Made by a program: the position numbers and the translations under genes
Part shown: positions 10,443-20,279 of the stretch, piece after piece
Numbering within the stretch: the first letter of the stretch is position 1
How the letters are laid out: each line of letters begins with the position of its first letter
The notes under the pieces: model-generated
Seen by the model: the letters and a program-made list of their open reading frames with translations, nothing else
Told to the model about the DNA's origin: nothing
The model's database searches: none
Assembly: GCA_963422465.1 (NCBI GenBank)
Contig: OY730169.1
Coordinates: forward strand, 310,001-374,000
Direction of reading: 5' to 3'
DNA length: 64,000 nt
Origin: Lichina pygmaea
Taxonomy: Eukaryota > Ascomycota > Lichinomycetes > Lichinales > Lichinaceae

Positions 10443-13400
10443 CTAGATGTTGGAGTGTGAATAGTGAAGTTTGAAAGCCAGATTAAATTGGTTTAGTCTT
10501 TTCAAAGACATAAACCAGTACAGAAACTTCTGTAGAAGCTCTGGGTTTGAAATAATAGTAGTGAAATCTTGGGGGTTAAAGAGAGCATGTTGTCTTTGAC
10601 TTGAGTAGAGAGAGCATGAAGAGGTGATATGCTTTACTGTCTCTTCTGCTTGACCACACATGCATAGGGGGGTAGGAAAGTCAGGGACTCCAGCTCTGAA
10701 AAGAAAACTTGGTAGACCAATTCTCCCAGTTCTGGTTTGCAGTAGTAGACTTGCCTCAGCTTTCTGTAGCTCTTTGTAGAGCTTTAGGTTGTTGTAGTGA
10801 GGTTTTTGGCAAAACACCTGCCATCCAGCATAGCCTTTTCTTTTCTTCTCCTCCCATTGGTTTTCCCACTCTTTAGTAAAGAGTATTTGTAGTTCTTTCT
10901 TTGAACTAGCCTGGTTAGTAGTTATTTGACTTAACCAAGTGAACTTCCAATTAGGAGAGATAGTTGAGCATTTCTTTAAAGGTTTCCTCAGTGAAGAAGC
11001 ATAGGAAGAAATAGTAGAAAAGGTACTGTCAAGAAAGTCTTTCAGAGAGGAGGTTTGGATAGAAGATAGAAAACAAGCTGTGCGAAATTTAAAATAGAGA
11101 TCTAGAGGTAAAAGAAAAAGCTCACTCTCTAATAGAAAAGAAGGAGTGGCTTTGAAAGCACCCCCAATAAGTCTCAGACATTTGTTTTGGAATATGATAA
11201 GAGAGGAAATATTAGAGGATTTTCTGAGTGGGTTGAACCAAATTCCCACTGCATAGCTCAGTACAGATCTGAGTATTGCAGTGTACACAAGGTGTGCTGT
11301 GAGAACTGGAAAGCCCCAGGTGGAGTAAGAGGTTCTAGAAAGAGAAGATAGTGCTTTTTGTGCTTTTTGAAGAATAATTCTCTGGTGTTTGTGCCAGTGG
11401 AGTTTGGCATCCAGGTACACTCCCAATACTCGCACTTCTTCTTTTGGTTTTAGAATCACATTCCCAAGTCTAAGCTTGAGCTGCAGATTGTCTGATCTTC
11501 TTCTGGAAAAATGAAGTATTTCATATTTCTCAGGAGAGAAGACTATTCCATGTCTTGCAGCCCAAGATAGACATTTAAGATGTGTATTCTTCAACTTCAG
11601 AAGGTTGCTTTTAAGAGAGTGTCCAAATGCAAGCAGATTTGTATCATCTGCAAATCCCAGAGCAGAAACACCAGTAGTAGGAGAATGTACAGTCTCATGA
11701 AGTTCAGAAATATAGAATAGAAAAAGAATAGGAGACAAAGGGGAACCTTGGGGAACTCCACAGTGAATAGGAATAGAAGAGGACTCAGAGTCATCAAAAA
11801 CTAGGGTGGTGGTACGTCTGGTACAGAAAGAGAAGATCCAAGAAGTTAGCCAGAGAGGGATTCCTTTTCTCTCCAGAATCTTTTGAAGAATCTCTGGAAG
11901 AACTCTGTCATATGCTCCTGAGATGTCCAGAGAAAGTAGAGATGCAACCATGCCTTCTTTCCAGACTTTTTCCACTTGGGAAGTTAGAAGGAAAAGTGCT
12001 GATTCAGTTGATCTGCCTTTCCTGAACCCCATCTGGATTTCTGGCAAGAGTTTAGCCTCTTCTGCTACCTTGCTTAGTCTGGCTGCTGTAATAGCTTCCA
12101 TCAGCTTGCCAGTTGTGTTTAGCAGAGCTATAGGGCGCCAGGCTTTAGCTTGGTTATAGATTCCCTTGCCAGGTTTTCTTAGACAGACTGTTTTTGCATT
12201 CTTGAATTTCTCTGGAAAGTATTCCAGTCTCCAGCATGTTGATGTGAGAACAGCTATAGCTTGGCAGAACTTGGGACCCAGAGCTTTCAGAAATCCATTT
12301 GGCAGCTTGTCTTTTCCTCCTGCTGTAAAAGGTTTCTTCTTGTTCAGAATTTGCTCCACTTCTTCAGTGGTAACCTCCTGAGAAAGCTGGATCTCTGGGG
12401 TACTCTGGTGACTTTCTGTACTTGGTTCTGGAACACGTGCTTCTGGAAAGAATTGAGCTGAGAAAGATTTTGTCTTCTCCTCAAAGCTTTTGGCTAGTCC
12501 TTCTTGAGTCTCCAGATCAGGGACCAGAGGAAGATCAGGGGTCTTGTTAGCTTTTGATTTTCCCCACTTTGCAAGCTTCCAGAATTTTGAGGAACTGGCT
12601 AGCTCATGAACTTGTTTTCTGAAGGTGTTCTGTTTGCCTTCTCTGACAGCTTTCTTCTTGAGCTTAGTTGCTTCTTCTAGCTCTTCTTGGCTTGCCTGTC
12701 CTCTGAGCACTTGTCTTCTTATTCTTCTTTCCTGCTTAACTTTAGTTTGGATCTCTTGGTTCCACCAGGGGACTGAGTGGCTAGATTGCTTCTGGAGTTC
12801 TGTGCATCTGTCTGCTATTTCTTGGAGAAAGTGGTTAAGATATTCCAAGTACTCATCCACTTCATGTTTATCTTGAAAGTGGAAGGGCAGCTGCAAATTA
12901 TTACACTCTTGTTTTGCCAGGTTTGTGTCCAGTGTTTTCCAGTTCCTTTCTGGCTTCCAGGTTTTTCTTGGTGAGTCCAGGTCCAGGCTAGTTAGCACAG
13001 GTCTGTGGTCAGACCCATGAAAGAACTGCAAAGCAATTTTAGAAAAGATTAGAGAGTTAGAAAGAGAAGAAGATATAAAGGAAAGATCAATAGGTGAACA
13101 GGGTTTGTGGGAAAGAGATCTAGCTCTTGTGGGTGTAAAAGGTGCAATAGCTAACTCCAGATTTGAGTTTTTCATTAGAGTTTGGAACTTGTGTGCAGTG
13201 TCAGAATATAGTCTTCTTTTCTTTGACCAGTCAGGGTGGTGAAGATTTGAGTCTGTAAGAAGAATATGCTGCCCTTTTGCTTGTAAAGTATTTTGGAGTA
13301 GACAGAGAAGAGCTTCTGATGCTTGTAGGTAGTTCTCTTGACTTGAGGGAGTGAAGTATAGATTATGCACCCACAGAGAAGTAGAGGTGTTTTCCAGATG

Positions 13401-13685
13401 AATTTCAAGAGAAACAAAGTCTTTACTCCAGAAAGTAGGGTGGAGAGATGACAGATTCAGGTTTTTGTTAATAAGAAAAAGAGTTCTACCAATCTCTGGA
13501 GAATATAAAGGAAGAAAAGAAGAAAAAACAGTTGAGGTGCTGGTTTGAAGGTGAGGATTCTTCCAGGGTTCTTGAAGTGCAATAATATCTACTTCTTGAA
13601 GAGTTGGGGTTGCTAGAAGTAGCTCTTGGACTGATTGGCTTTTCTGCACATTGTATTGAAGAAGTGTGAACTTTGTATTCTTCAT
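10443..13685 (-). CDS. LINE-1 ORF2: APE endonuclease and reverse transcriptase
   Basis: The product is a 1,080-residue polyprotein that nicks target DNA and copies the LINE RNA into it. Residues about 5-230 are an apurinic endonuclease-like domain (QYNVQKS start, LQEPW, SDHRPV near residue 225). Residues about 430-760 are reverse transcriptase ([55 protein letters not shown]). The C-terminus has a C-x-C-G...H...C knuckle near residue 1,015. The frame has no internal stop. Its ATG overlaps the ORF1 stop as ATGA at 13,682-13,685, which suggests translation by termination and reinitiation. Other copies in the window match it closely but are partial. No RNase H is seen. Confidence 0.93.
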   Translation of the reverse strand: MKNTKFTLLQYNVQKSQSVQELLLATPTLQEVDIIALQEPWKNPHLQTSTSTVFSSFLPLYSPEIGRTLFLINKNLNLSSLHPTFWSKDFVSLEIHLENTSTSLWVHNLYFTPSSQENYLQASEALLCLLQNTLQAKGQHILLTDSNLHHPDWSKKRRLYSDTAHKFQTLMKNSNLELAIAPFTPTRARSLSHKPCSPIDLSFISSSLSNSLIFSKIALQFFHGSDHRPVLTSLDLDSPRKTWKPERNWKTLDTNLAKQECNNLQLPFHFQDKHEVDEYLEYLNHFLQEIADRCTELQKQSSHSVPWWNQEIQTKVKQERRIRRQVLRGQASQEELEEATKLKKKAVREGKQNTFRKQVHELASSSKFWKLAKWGKSKANKTPDLPLVPDLETQEGLAKSFEEKTKSFSAQFFPEARVPEPSTESHQSTPEIQLSQEVTTEEVEQILNKKKPFTAGGKDKLPNGFLKALGPKFCQAIAVLTSTCWRLEYFPEKFKNAKTVCLRKPGKGIYNQAKAWRPIALLNTTGKLMEAITAARLSKVAEEAKLLPEIQMGFRKGRSTESALFLLTSQVEKVWKEGMVASLLSLDISGAYDRVLPEILQKILERKGIPLWLTSWIFSFCTRRTTTLVFDDSESSSIPIHCGVPQGSPLSPILFLFYISELHETVHSPTTGVSALGFADDTNLLAFGHSLKSNLLKLKNTHLKCLSWAARHGIVFSPEKYEILHFSRRRSDNLQLKLRLGNVILKPKEEVRVLGVYLDAKLHWHKHQRIILQKAQKALSSLSRTSYSTWGFPVLTAHLVYTAILRSVLSYAVGIWFNPLRKSSNISSLIIFQNKCLRLIGGAFKATPSFLLESELFLLPLDLYFKFRTACFLSSIQTSSLKDFLDSTFSTISSYASSLRKPLKKCSTISPNWKFTWLSQITTNQASSKKELQILFTKEWENQWEEKKRKGYAGWQVFCQKPHYNNLKLYKELQKAEASLLLQTRTGRIGLPSFLFRAGVPDFPTPLCMCGQAEETVKHITSSCSLYSSQRQHALFNPQDFTTIISNPELLQKFLYWFMSLKRLNQFNLAFKLHYSHSNI

Positions 13686-15082
13686 GTAGACATTTCATCT
13701 TCAAAGATCTTGAAGGGGTTGACTGACTGCTTTCCCCCTGTGTTTGTTGATCTTGTAGACAGAATTTGCACTTCTGGAGACCCTCCTCTGAGTCTCTCTG
13801 AGCTTCTAGTTGGCTCTGTGGTTTTCCGTCTTTTTCCCCCTGGAAGAGTCTGTATGAAGGGGAAAGTAACTGGAGACTGTGTGACTGGGACAGTGGTAGC
13901 AGTGGAGATCTCATACTTCCCTGGGCGGGAAATCCATGCCTCTCTTGCCTTCTTGACTGTTTCTTGGCGTACTGGGCATGTGCTAGCCCAGGCTGGGTGA
14001 GCTCCTTTGCAGTTGCTGCATTTTGGCTTTAGCAGTTGCTCAGGGATTTGGCAGGTTCTTCTTTCATGCTGGCCTCCACAGGCACCACATACAGCTTGAT
14101 TCCTGCACAGGCGAGCTTGGTGTCCATACCCAAAGCACTTGAAGCATTGTGCCACCACTGTGTTAGCCAGAAAAGGCTCTGCCTCATGCAATCTGTGGCC
14201 CAGCACTACTCCACTCTCAATTAGAAGATTGGCCTGTTCCGGGGTGGCCAGATCCAGGTGGAGTGAAGTAACTGGTTTCTTTTGAGCTATAGCCTTCTTT
14301 GACCAGTAGGCTCTTAGAATAGTGATTTGCTTGCTCAGGGATGGGTTGCTGTTCTGGATAGTCTGGCGAGTTTTTTCCAGGTTTTCTGGCTGGATGTCTG
14401 TGGTTCTGACTCCATGAATCAACACTGGGAATCTCTTGGGTTGGATAGTTGCTTCCTTGGTAAAAATAGCTGATATCCAGGCAGAGTCTTTCTCCAGAAA
14501 ACTCTTAGTCTCTTGGGTTTCAGTGTTAATAAGAATGTCCCCTGAGGGAAGTTTTCTCACTGCTCTGACTTGTTTATTATAGGGACTGGGGAGTCTGTCT
14601 TGGAGAGCTTGAAAGAGCTGGATGTGAGTCCTGTTGGCCATATCAGGTGTCTGGTTACCAGGGTGGACAAGAACTTCCTTCAGAATCCTTGGAGCTAGAG
14701 GGATTTGAGCTGGGATATGTTTCTGAACAGCCTGGGCATATGATGGCTTGGATTCTTGCTTGTCTAGCCGCTTGCTAATATTCTCCAGCTCCTGGAAAAT
14801 CTTGTTGGTCAGACCAGTGGGGAGAGACTGGGTTTTGGTGGACTGGGCTTCATTAGTACAAGAGTTTTTCTTAATATTCTCCCAGCTTTTCAGTACAGAT
14901 TCTGGGGTAGCTTGAGTCTTGAGCCATGAGTCCAGTAGGTTGTAGTCATTCTGGAGAGCTGGATAGGGGGTAGAAGAACTAGGCTGAGTACCAGCAGAAC
15001 TGGGAGCTGGCATTGTTGGAGAAGGTGTTATTTTTCTGGTAGTGTTCTGGGAGGAGTCCGGTTTCCTCTTTTTGACAGGCAT
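13682..15082 (-). CDS. LINE-1 ORF1: gag-like RNA-binding protein with zinc knuckles
   Basis: About 466 residues if translation begins at the first ATG, at 15,082 (followed by PVKKRKP, a basic, nuclear-signal-like start). The frame is open a little further upstream without an ATG. The N-terminal third is Ser/Thr/Pro/Gln-rich. The middle holds a region resembling the folded core of LINE ORF1 proteins. At about residues 325-385 there are three CCHC-type knuckles (CFKCFGYGHQARLC, CGACGGQHERRTC and a third near CSNCKGAHPAWASTC). The family role is to coat the element RNA. The stop shares bases with the ORF2 start (ATGA). Confidence 0.88.
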   Translation of the reverse strand: MPVKKRKPDSSQNTTRKITPSPTMPAPSSAGTQPSSSTPYPALQNDYNLLDSWLKTQATPESVLKSWENIKKNSCTNEAQSTKTQSLPTGLTNKIFQELENISKRLDKQESKPSYAQAVQKHIPAQIPLAPRILKEVLVHPGNQTPDMANRTHIQLFQALQDRLPSPYNKQVRAVRKLPSGDILINTETQETKSFLEKDSAWISAIFTKEATIQPKRFPVLIHGVRTTDIQPENLEKTRQTIQNSNPSLSKQITILRAYWSKKAIAQKKPVTSLHLDLATPEQANLLIESGVVLGHRLHEAEPFLANTVVAQCFKCFGYGHQARLCRNQAVCGACGGQHERRTCQIPEQLLKPKCSNCKGAHPAWASTCPVRQETVKKAREAWISRPGKYEISTATTVPVTQSPVTFPFIQTLPGGKRRKTTEPTRSSERLRGGSPEVQILSTRSTNTGGKQSVNPFKIFEDEMST

Positions 15083-15147
15083 AGGGTAGGTAACCTGCAC
15101 AGTGGGTTGTTCACAAAGGGTCACCTGGTTCCTAGCAGTAATTGCAC

Positions 15148-15445
15148 AATCCTGGGACCACTCCCCAAGACTGTACTTTCCTGGGCAGTCTTTTCCAACT
15201 AGACTCTAGGGAAATCTGGCTGTATTAACTCAAGCTGGAGACCACACCCCCTGCCTGAGCTTTCCTAGAGTTTTTCAACTCTACCAGCACTAGAGGCAAG
15301 CTCTAAACTATTTCTCTTATTCTGGGAGCCCTGATCTCCTTGATGCTAGATGTTTCTCTTGAGAGAAGTTCAAGCTGTTATCTGTCTGACTGGGAGTACT
15401 TGCTCAATCCTGGGACCACACCCCAAGACTGAGTGTTCCTAGGTA
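15148..15445 (-). promoter_or_regulatory. Repeated blocks in the LINE-1 5' UTR
   Basis: Three related blocks of about 35-45 bp, each built on GGGACCAC(A/T)CCCC...TTCCT(A/G)GG, occur near 15,153-15,190, 15,238-15,273 and 15,412-15,445. Repeated blocks ahead of ORF1 are typical of internal LINE promoters. A promoter role is inferred. Confidence 0.45.
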
Positions 15446-15510
15446 ATTGGGGCCTGTCCCCAGTCTTTCAGAATCCCACTGGCCACTCTCTGCCTTGTTA
15501 TAGATAGTCT

Positions 15511-16073
15511 GTTGGTTGTTGAAGTTGAAGATCGAAGATTCAGAGATCACAACTTTTGACAAACAAGCTGGGTTACCCAAAGTGATGGGTTTTCACCTTA
15601 AGGTTTTGGTGGTTCCCAACAGATACTCGCTTGGTTTCCAGAATTTCTGACAAAGTCCGGTGATTATCAGAAGTGATGGTCCTTGAACATAGTGGTACTG
15701 GGAAGAGTTTGGAAGGAGGGGGGTAATGTCACAGTTCTGGCCCAGTTGCATATCTGGCACAAGTCACACACCTTGCTGGGAAGTTCCATCTGCACTGTTG
15801 CCTGTTTACTCTGCTATTACCTTGTTGCATATCTGGCACAAGTCACACACCTTGCTGGGAAGTTCCATCTGCACTGTTGCCTGTTTGCTCTGCTGTATCC
15901 CCTGCCTATAAGAACTTCTCCTGCTCCCCCAGCTTCTTCTCTTCTTCTTTTCTCTTTTCCTTCCTTGTCTTTCGTCTTGTACATCAATCCAAGTCTCAAG
16001 TCTCAAGCCAAGTCAGATCAAGGTTACCGAATGAGTTAGGCTTGAGTTCTGCTCTGCCATTGCCTCGTCACAC
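15511..16073 (+). mobile_element. Gypsy-2-like remnant: 3' end and LTR
   Basis: An LTR of the Gypsy-2 family (15,727-16,073, TGTCACAG to GTCACA) is preceded by a polypurine tract (about 15,711-15,726) identical in its core to that of the fuller Gypsy-2. About 200 bases further upstream (15,511-15,710) do not match the Gypsy-2 interior and may belong to a diverged or non-autonomous relative. The LTR is longer than usual (347 bp) because a block of about 79 bp, starting GTTGCATATCTGG, is duplicated. LINE-1c sequence begins at the next base. Fossil. Confidence 0.75.
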
Positions 16074-18337
16074 CCTGGTCCCAGATTTGGAAACACAAGA
16101 AGGACTAGCTAAAACCTTTGAGGAGAAGACAAAAGTATTCTCAGCCCAGTTCTTCCCCAAAGTACTTGTTCCAAAACCAAGTACAGAGAGTTCCCAGAGT
16201 ACTCCAGAGATCCAGCTCTCTCAGGAAGTTACTGCTGAAGAAGTGGAACAAATCCTGAACAAAAAGAAACCTTTCATAGCAGGGGGAAAAGATAAGCTGC
16301 CAAATAGATTTCTGAAAGCTCTGGGTTCCAAGTTCTGCCAAGCTATGGCTGTTCTCACATCAACATGCTGGAGACTGGAATACTTTCCAGAGAGGTTTAA
16401 GAATGCAAAAACAGTCTGTCTAAGAAAACCTGGTAAAGGATGCTATAACCAAGCTAAAGCCTGGTGCCCTATAGCTTTGCTAAACACAACTGGCAAGCTG
16501 ATGGAAGCTATTACAGCAACCAGGCTAAGCAAGGTAGCAGAAGAAGCTAGACTTTTGCCAGAAATCCAGATGGGCTTCAGGAAAGGAAGATCAACTGAAT
16601 CAGCACTTTTCCTACTAACTTCCCAAGTGGAAAAAGTCTGGAAGGAAGGCATGGTTGCATCTCTACTTTCTCTGGATATCTCAGGAGCCTATGACAGAGT
16701 TCTACCTAAGATCCTCCAACAAATCCTAGAGAGAAAAGGAATTCCTCTCTGGCTATCTTCCTGGATTCTCTCTTTCTGCACCAGTTGTTCTACCACTCTT
16801 GTGTTTGATGACTCTGAGTCTTCTGCTATTCCTATTCACTGTGGAGTTCCCCAAGATTCCTCTTTATCTCCTATTCTGTTTCTATTTTATATTTCTGAAC
16901 TTCATGAAACTGTACACTCTCCTTCCACTGGCATTTCTACTCTGGGATTTGCAGATGATACAAATCTGCTTGTATTTGGACACTCTCTAAAAAGCAACCT
17001 TCTGAAGTTGAAGAACACACACCTCAAATATCTATCATGGGCTGCAAGACATGGAATGGTCTTCTCTCCTGAGAAATATGAAATACTTCATTTTTCCAGA
17101 AGAAGATCAGACAATCTTCAGCTTAAGCTCAGACTGGGGAATGTGATTCTAAGACCAAAAGAAGAAGTGCGAGTATTAGGAGTGTACCTGGATGCAAAAC
17201 TCCACTGGCATAAGCACCAGAGAATTATTCTTCAAAAAGCTCAGAAAGCACTTTCCTCTCTTTCTAGAACTTCATATTCTACTTGGGGTTTCCCAGTCCT
17301 CACATCACATCTTGTGTACACTGCAATACTCAGATCTTTACTGAGTTATGCTGTGGAGATCTGGTTCAATCCTCTAAGAAAATCTTCTAATATCTCTTCT
17401 TTTAGCACATTCCAGAACAAATGCCTGAGACTTATTGGAGGTGTCTTCAAAGCCACTCCATCTTTCTTATTAGAGAGTGAGCTTTTTCTTTTACCTCTAG
17501 ATCTCTATTTCAAATTTCACACAGCCTGTTTTCTCTCTTCTATTCAAACCTCCTTTCTGAAAACACTTCTGGACAATATCTTTTCCAATATCTCCCACTA
17601 TGCCTCTTCTGTGAAGAAACCTTTAAAGGAATCCTCAACTATCTCCCCCTATTGGAAGTTCACTTGGTTAAACTAATTAACTACTAACCAGGCTAGTTCA
17701 AAGAAAGAACTACAGAAACTCTTTGTTAAAGAGTGGGAAAACCAATGGGAGGAGAAGAAAAGAAGAAGCTACTCTGGGTGGCAGGTGTTTTATCAAAAGC
17801 CTCACCACAACAACCTGAAGCTCTACAAAAAGCTACAGAAAGCTGAGGCAAGTCTACTACTACAAACCAGAACTGGGAGAATTGGCCTGGCAAGTTTTCT
17901 ATTCAGAGAGGGAGTTCCAGATTTTCCTACCCCTTTATGTGTCTGTGGTCAAGCAGAAGAGACAGTGAAACATATCACCTCTTCATGCTCCCTTTATTCA
18001 AGTCAAAGACAGCAAGCTTCTTTTAATTCTCAAGATTTCACTTCTATTATTTCAAACCCAGAGCTTCTACAGAAGTTTCTATACTGGTTCATGTCTTTGA
18101 AAAGACTGAACCAATTTAATCTGGTTTTCAAACTCCACTATTCACACTCTAATATCTAGAAGTCTTCTTTCTACCAGTCACTACAAGATTTCCTTTTGCT
18201 ACATCCTCTAGTCACCCCCAGTCTTCAGTTTTTATTTCTCTAAAGGTTTTCTGAAGAAAATCACTCTTAGCTAGAAGATGTGCATGGCTGAAAAGCTACT
18301 ATCAGTGTAAGAATCAAATAAAAATAAAAAAATAAAT
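16074..18337 (+). pseudogene. LINE-1c: partial ORF2 and 3' UTR
   Basis: This copy enters ORF2 at the [10 protein letters not shown] region (about residue 390 of the LINE-1b protein). It carries the RT with [13 protein letters not shown] (near 16,670) and FADDTNLL (near 16,951), and ends at a stop near 18,159. One glutamine codon of the reference has become TAA at 17,674-17,676, with neighbouring substitutions; downstream the same frame continues. The 3' UTR ends in an AAATAAAAATA-type tail at about 18,337. The frame is also open leftwards into the abutting Gypsy-2 LTR, giving a chance fusion from about 15,877. Confidence 0.88.
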
Positions 18338-18790
18338 TATGCTGTGACGCAACTGGAAAGTCGGAAGGATGATCCTGGTAACCTTTCGTTGCGAGTGCCG
18401 CTGGCTACTCTTCTTTTGGCCGGCATCAGGCTTGGCGTGGGGGCTGATCACCATGGGAAGCTTGGTTGCGATCGCGAGGAGTATCGATGTTCGCAAGAAG
18501 AACGATACGTAGACGGAAGATGGCGTGGAAGGAGTTGCTAGGGATGAGCTATGCTGTTCGGAGGAGAGGTGTGAGAGAGGCAGCGAGTGCGAGCTTGGCT
18601 TTACAGCAATAGAGCAACAGCGGGCAGATACTTAAAACTCGAATGGACCCTACCGACAAGAACAAGGTGCTGATTGTCCGGGTCAAGTTCTCTAACAAGA
18701 GCAGCTGGCGCTAGTGGAACACGTTCTTACAAGCCATCGCTGTTCGGGGTTACGGTATCTCTATTACGGGCAATCCCTGGGGCATACGTA
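18338..18790. other. Unassigned GC-richer spacer
   Basis: No gene or element is recognised. Base composition is clearly richer in G and C than the LINE on its left and resembles the host-gene island at 30-50 kb. A short frame from the ATG near 18,642 is only about 23 codons long and is not supported. Confidence 0.4.
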
Positions 18791-18940
18791 AGTAGCAACT
18801 GCGGTGTAGACGTCTTACCCGTAGCCGAAAATCCGTCTTATTCGTAGCAACTGCGACGTCTTACCTCTACCCATACAGTACGTAGCCGGAAATCTGTCTT
18901 ATTCGTAGCAACTGCGCGTCTTACCCGTACCCGTGCCTTG
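18791..18940. repeat. Three-copy minisatellite with GTAGCAACTGCG core
   Basis: Three imperfect units of about 55-62 bp begin with GTAGCAACTGCG at about 18,791, 18,846 and 18,908. Each continues with CGTCTTACC, and the first two also with CCGTCTTATTC-like sequence. No coding sense is seen. Confidence 0.75.
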
Positions 18941-19385
18941 GAGGTACTTCGTACCTCCCCTCCCCTCGCTAGCTCGGTCGGGACACCCTTACTCCATAAG
19001 GGTGTCTGACAGCGCAACAGTGTGGACAGCGCAACAGTCCCACACAAAATTAAGCTGAATTAGTGTTGACCATCTTCAAACTACCATAACTTCTCAACAA
19101 CATGGTCAAATCATACACTGGGGCTGAGGATTATATCCAGAAAGCTCTTGGTTCCATTCTTCCTGACACAGAGTTCTCAATCCCAGAATAGCTAGCAGAT
19201 TCAATGTTCCTGCACAATGTCTTGAAAGTCACCTCAAGGGAACTCCTTCTTGAAGTGGCAAGATTCTGGCCAACAGGAAGCTCTGTCCAGCTGACAAGGC
19301 AGTAGTGGCTAAAGCAAAGGAGGAAGCAAAGGTAGTGAAAGAAGTAGAGAAAGCAGTAGCAGCTAAAGTGAAGGAAGATGTAAAG
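18940..19385 (+). other. Hairpins and possible DNA-transposon remnant
   Basis: Two perfect short inverted repeats lie close together: 18,940-18,958 (8-bp arms, TTC loop) and 18,982-19,006 (10-bp arms GACACCCTTA, 5-bp loop). ACAGCGCAACAGT is then repeated at 19,009-19,021 and 19,026-19,038. An ATG near 19,102 opens a short frame of about 30 codons, and a Lys/Glu/Ala-rich stretch follows. The layout recalls the end of a Tc1/pogo-type transposon with a decayed transposase start, but I cannot identify a DDE motif and the call is weak. LINE-1d cuts it on the right. Confidence 0.25.
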
Positions 19386-20279
19386 ATTTTTGATTTTGAT
19401 TTTGATTTGATCCTTACACTGTTTGTAGCTTTACAGCCATGCAGATCTTCCAGCTAATAGTGAACTTCTTCAGAAAACCTTTAAAGGAATAAAAACTGAA
19501 GACAGGGAGGTGACTAGAAAGTGTAGCAAAAGGAAATCTTGTAGTGGCTGGTAGGAAAAGCTTCTAGATGTTGGAGTGTGAATAGTGAAGTTTGAAAGCT
19601 AGATTAAATTAGTTTAGTCTTTTCAAAAACATAAACCAGTACAGAAACTTCTGTAGAAGCTCTGGGTTTAAAATAGTAGTAGTGAAATCTTGGGGGTTAA
19701 AGAGAGCATGTTGTCTTTGACTTGAGTAGAGAGAGCATGAAGAGGTGATATGCTTTACTGTCTCTTCTGCTTGACCACACATGCATAGGGGGGTAGGAAA
19801 GTCAGGGACTCCAGCTCTGAAAAGAAAACTTGGTAGACCAATTCTCCCAGTTCTGGTTTGCAGTAGTAGACTTGCCTCAGCTTTCTGTAGCTCTTTGTAG
19901 AGCTTTAGGTTGTTGTAGTGAGGTTTTTGGCAAAACACCTGCCATCCAGCATAGCCTTTTCTTTTCTTCTCCTTCCATTGGTTTTCCCACTCTTTAGTAA
20001 AGAGTATTTGTAGTTCTTTCTTTGAACTAGCCTGGTTAGTAGTTATTTGACTTAACCAAGTGAACTTCCAATTAGGAGAGATAGTTGAGGATTTCTTTAA
20101 AGGTTTTCTCAGTGAAGAAGTATAGGAAGAAATAGTAGAAAAAATACTGTCAAGAAAGTCTTTCAGAGAGGAGGTTTGGATAGAAGATAGAAAACAAGCT
20201 GTGTGAAATTTAAAATAGAGATCTAGAGGTGAAAGAAAAAGCTCACTCTCTAATAGAAAAGAAGGAGTGGCTTTGAAAG
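19386..20279 (-). pseudogene. LINE-1d: 3' fragment
   Basis: This antisense copy holds the last part of ORF2 (to the stop near 19,609; the reference stop position is shifted) and the 3' UTR. Its tail reads as repeated CAAAAT units on the sense strand. It is joined without a gap to the Gypsy-2 5' LTR at 20,280. The missing LINE part is not found beyond the far LTR, so either the LINE was 5'-truncated here or the region was rearranged. Confidence 0.85.

Larger units (their letters stand above)
10278..15510 (-). mobile_element. LINE-1b: complete-looking non-LTR retrotransposon
   Basis: It is inserted antisense in the Gypsy-1b 3' LTR. Reading on the minus strand: a 5' UTR with repeated blocks (about 15,510-15,083), ORF1 (15,082-13,682), ORF2 (13,685-10,443), a 3' UTR and a short A-rich tail (T-rich on plus) at 10,278. 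Both ORFs are uninterrupted, which sets it apart from every other element in the window. An APE-type endonuclease followed by reverse transcriptase places it among the Tad/Jockey/I-like fungal LINEs. I see no RNase H motif after the RT. The exact 5' end is uncertain because the right flank does not continue the LTR. Confidence 0.9.

Noticed and set aside
10278-15510. Host polymerase or nuclease gene instead of a LINE
   Set aside because: The endonuclease-RT order, zinc-knuckle ORF1, A-rich tail and five further partial copies show that it is a retrotransposon.
18982-19006. Bacterial-type terminator hairpin
   Set aside because: The genome is eukaryotic and no U-run follows. It is treated as a hairpin of unknown role.
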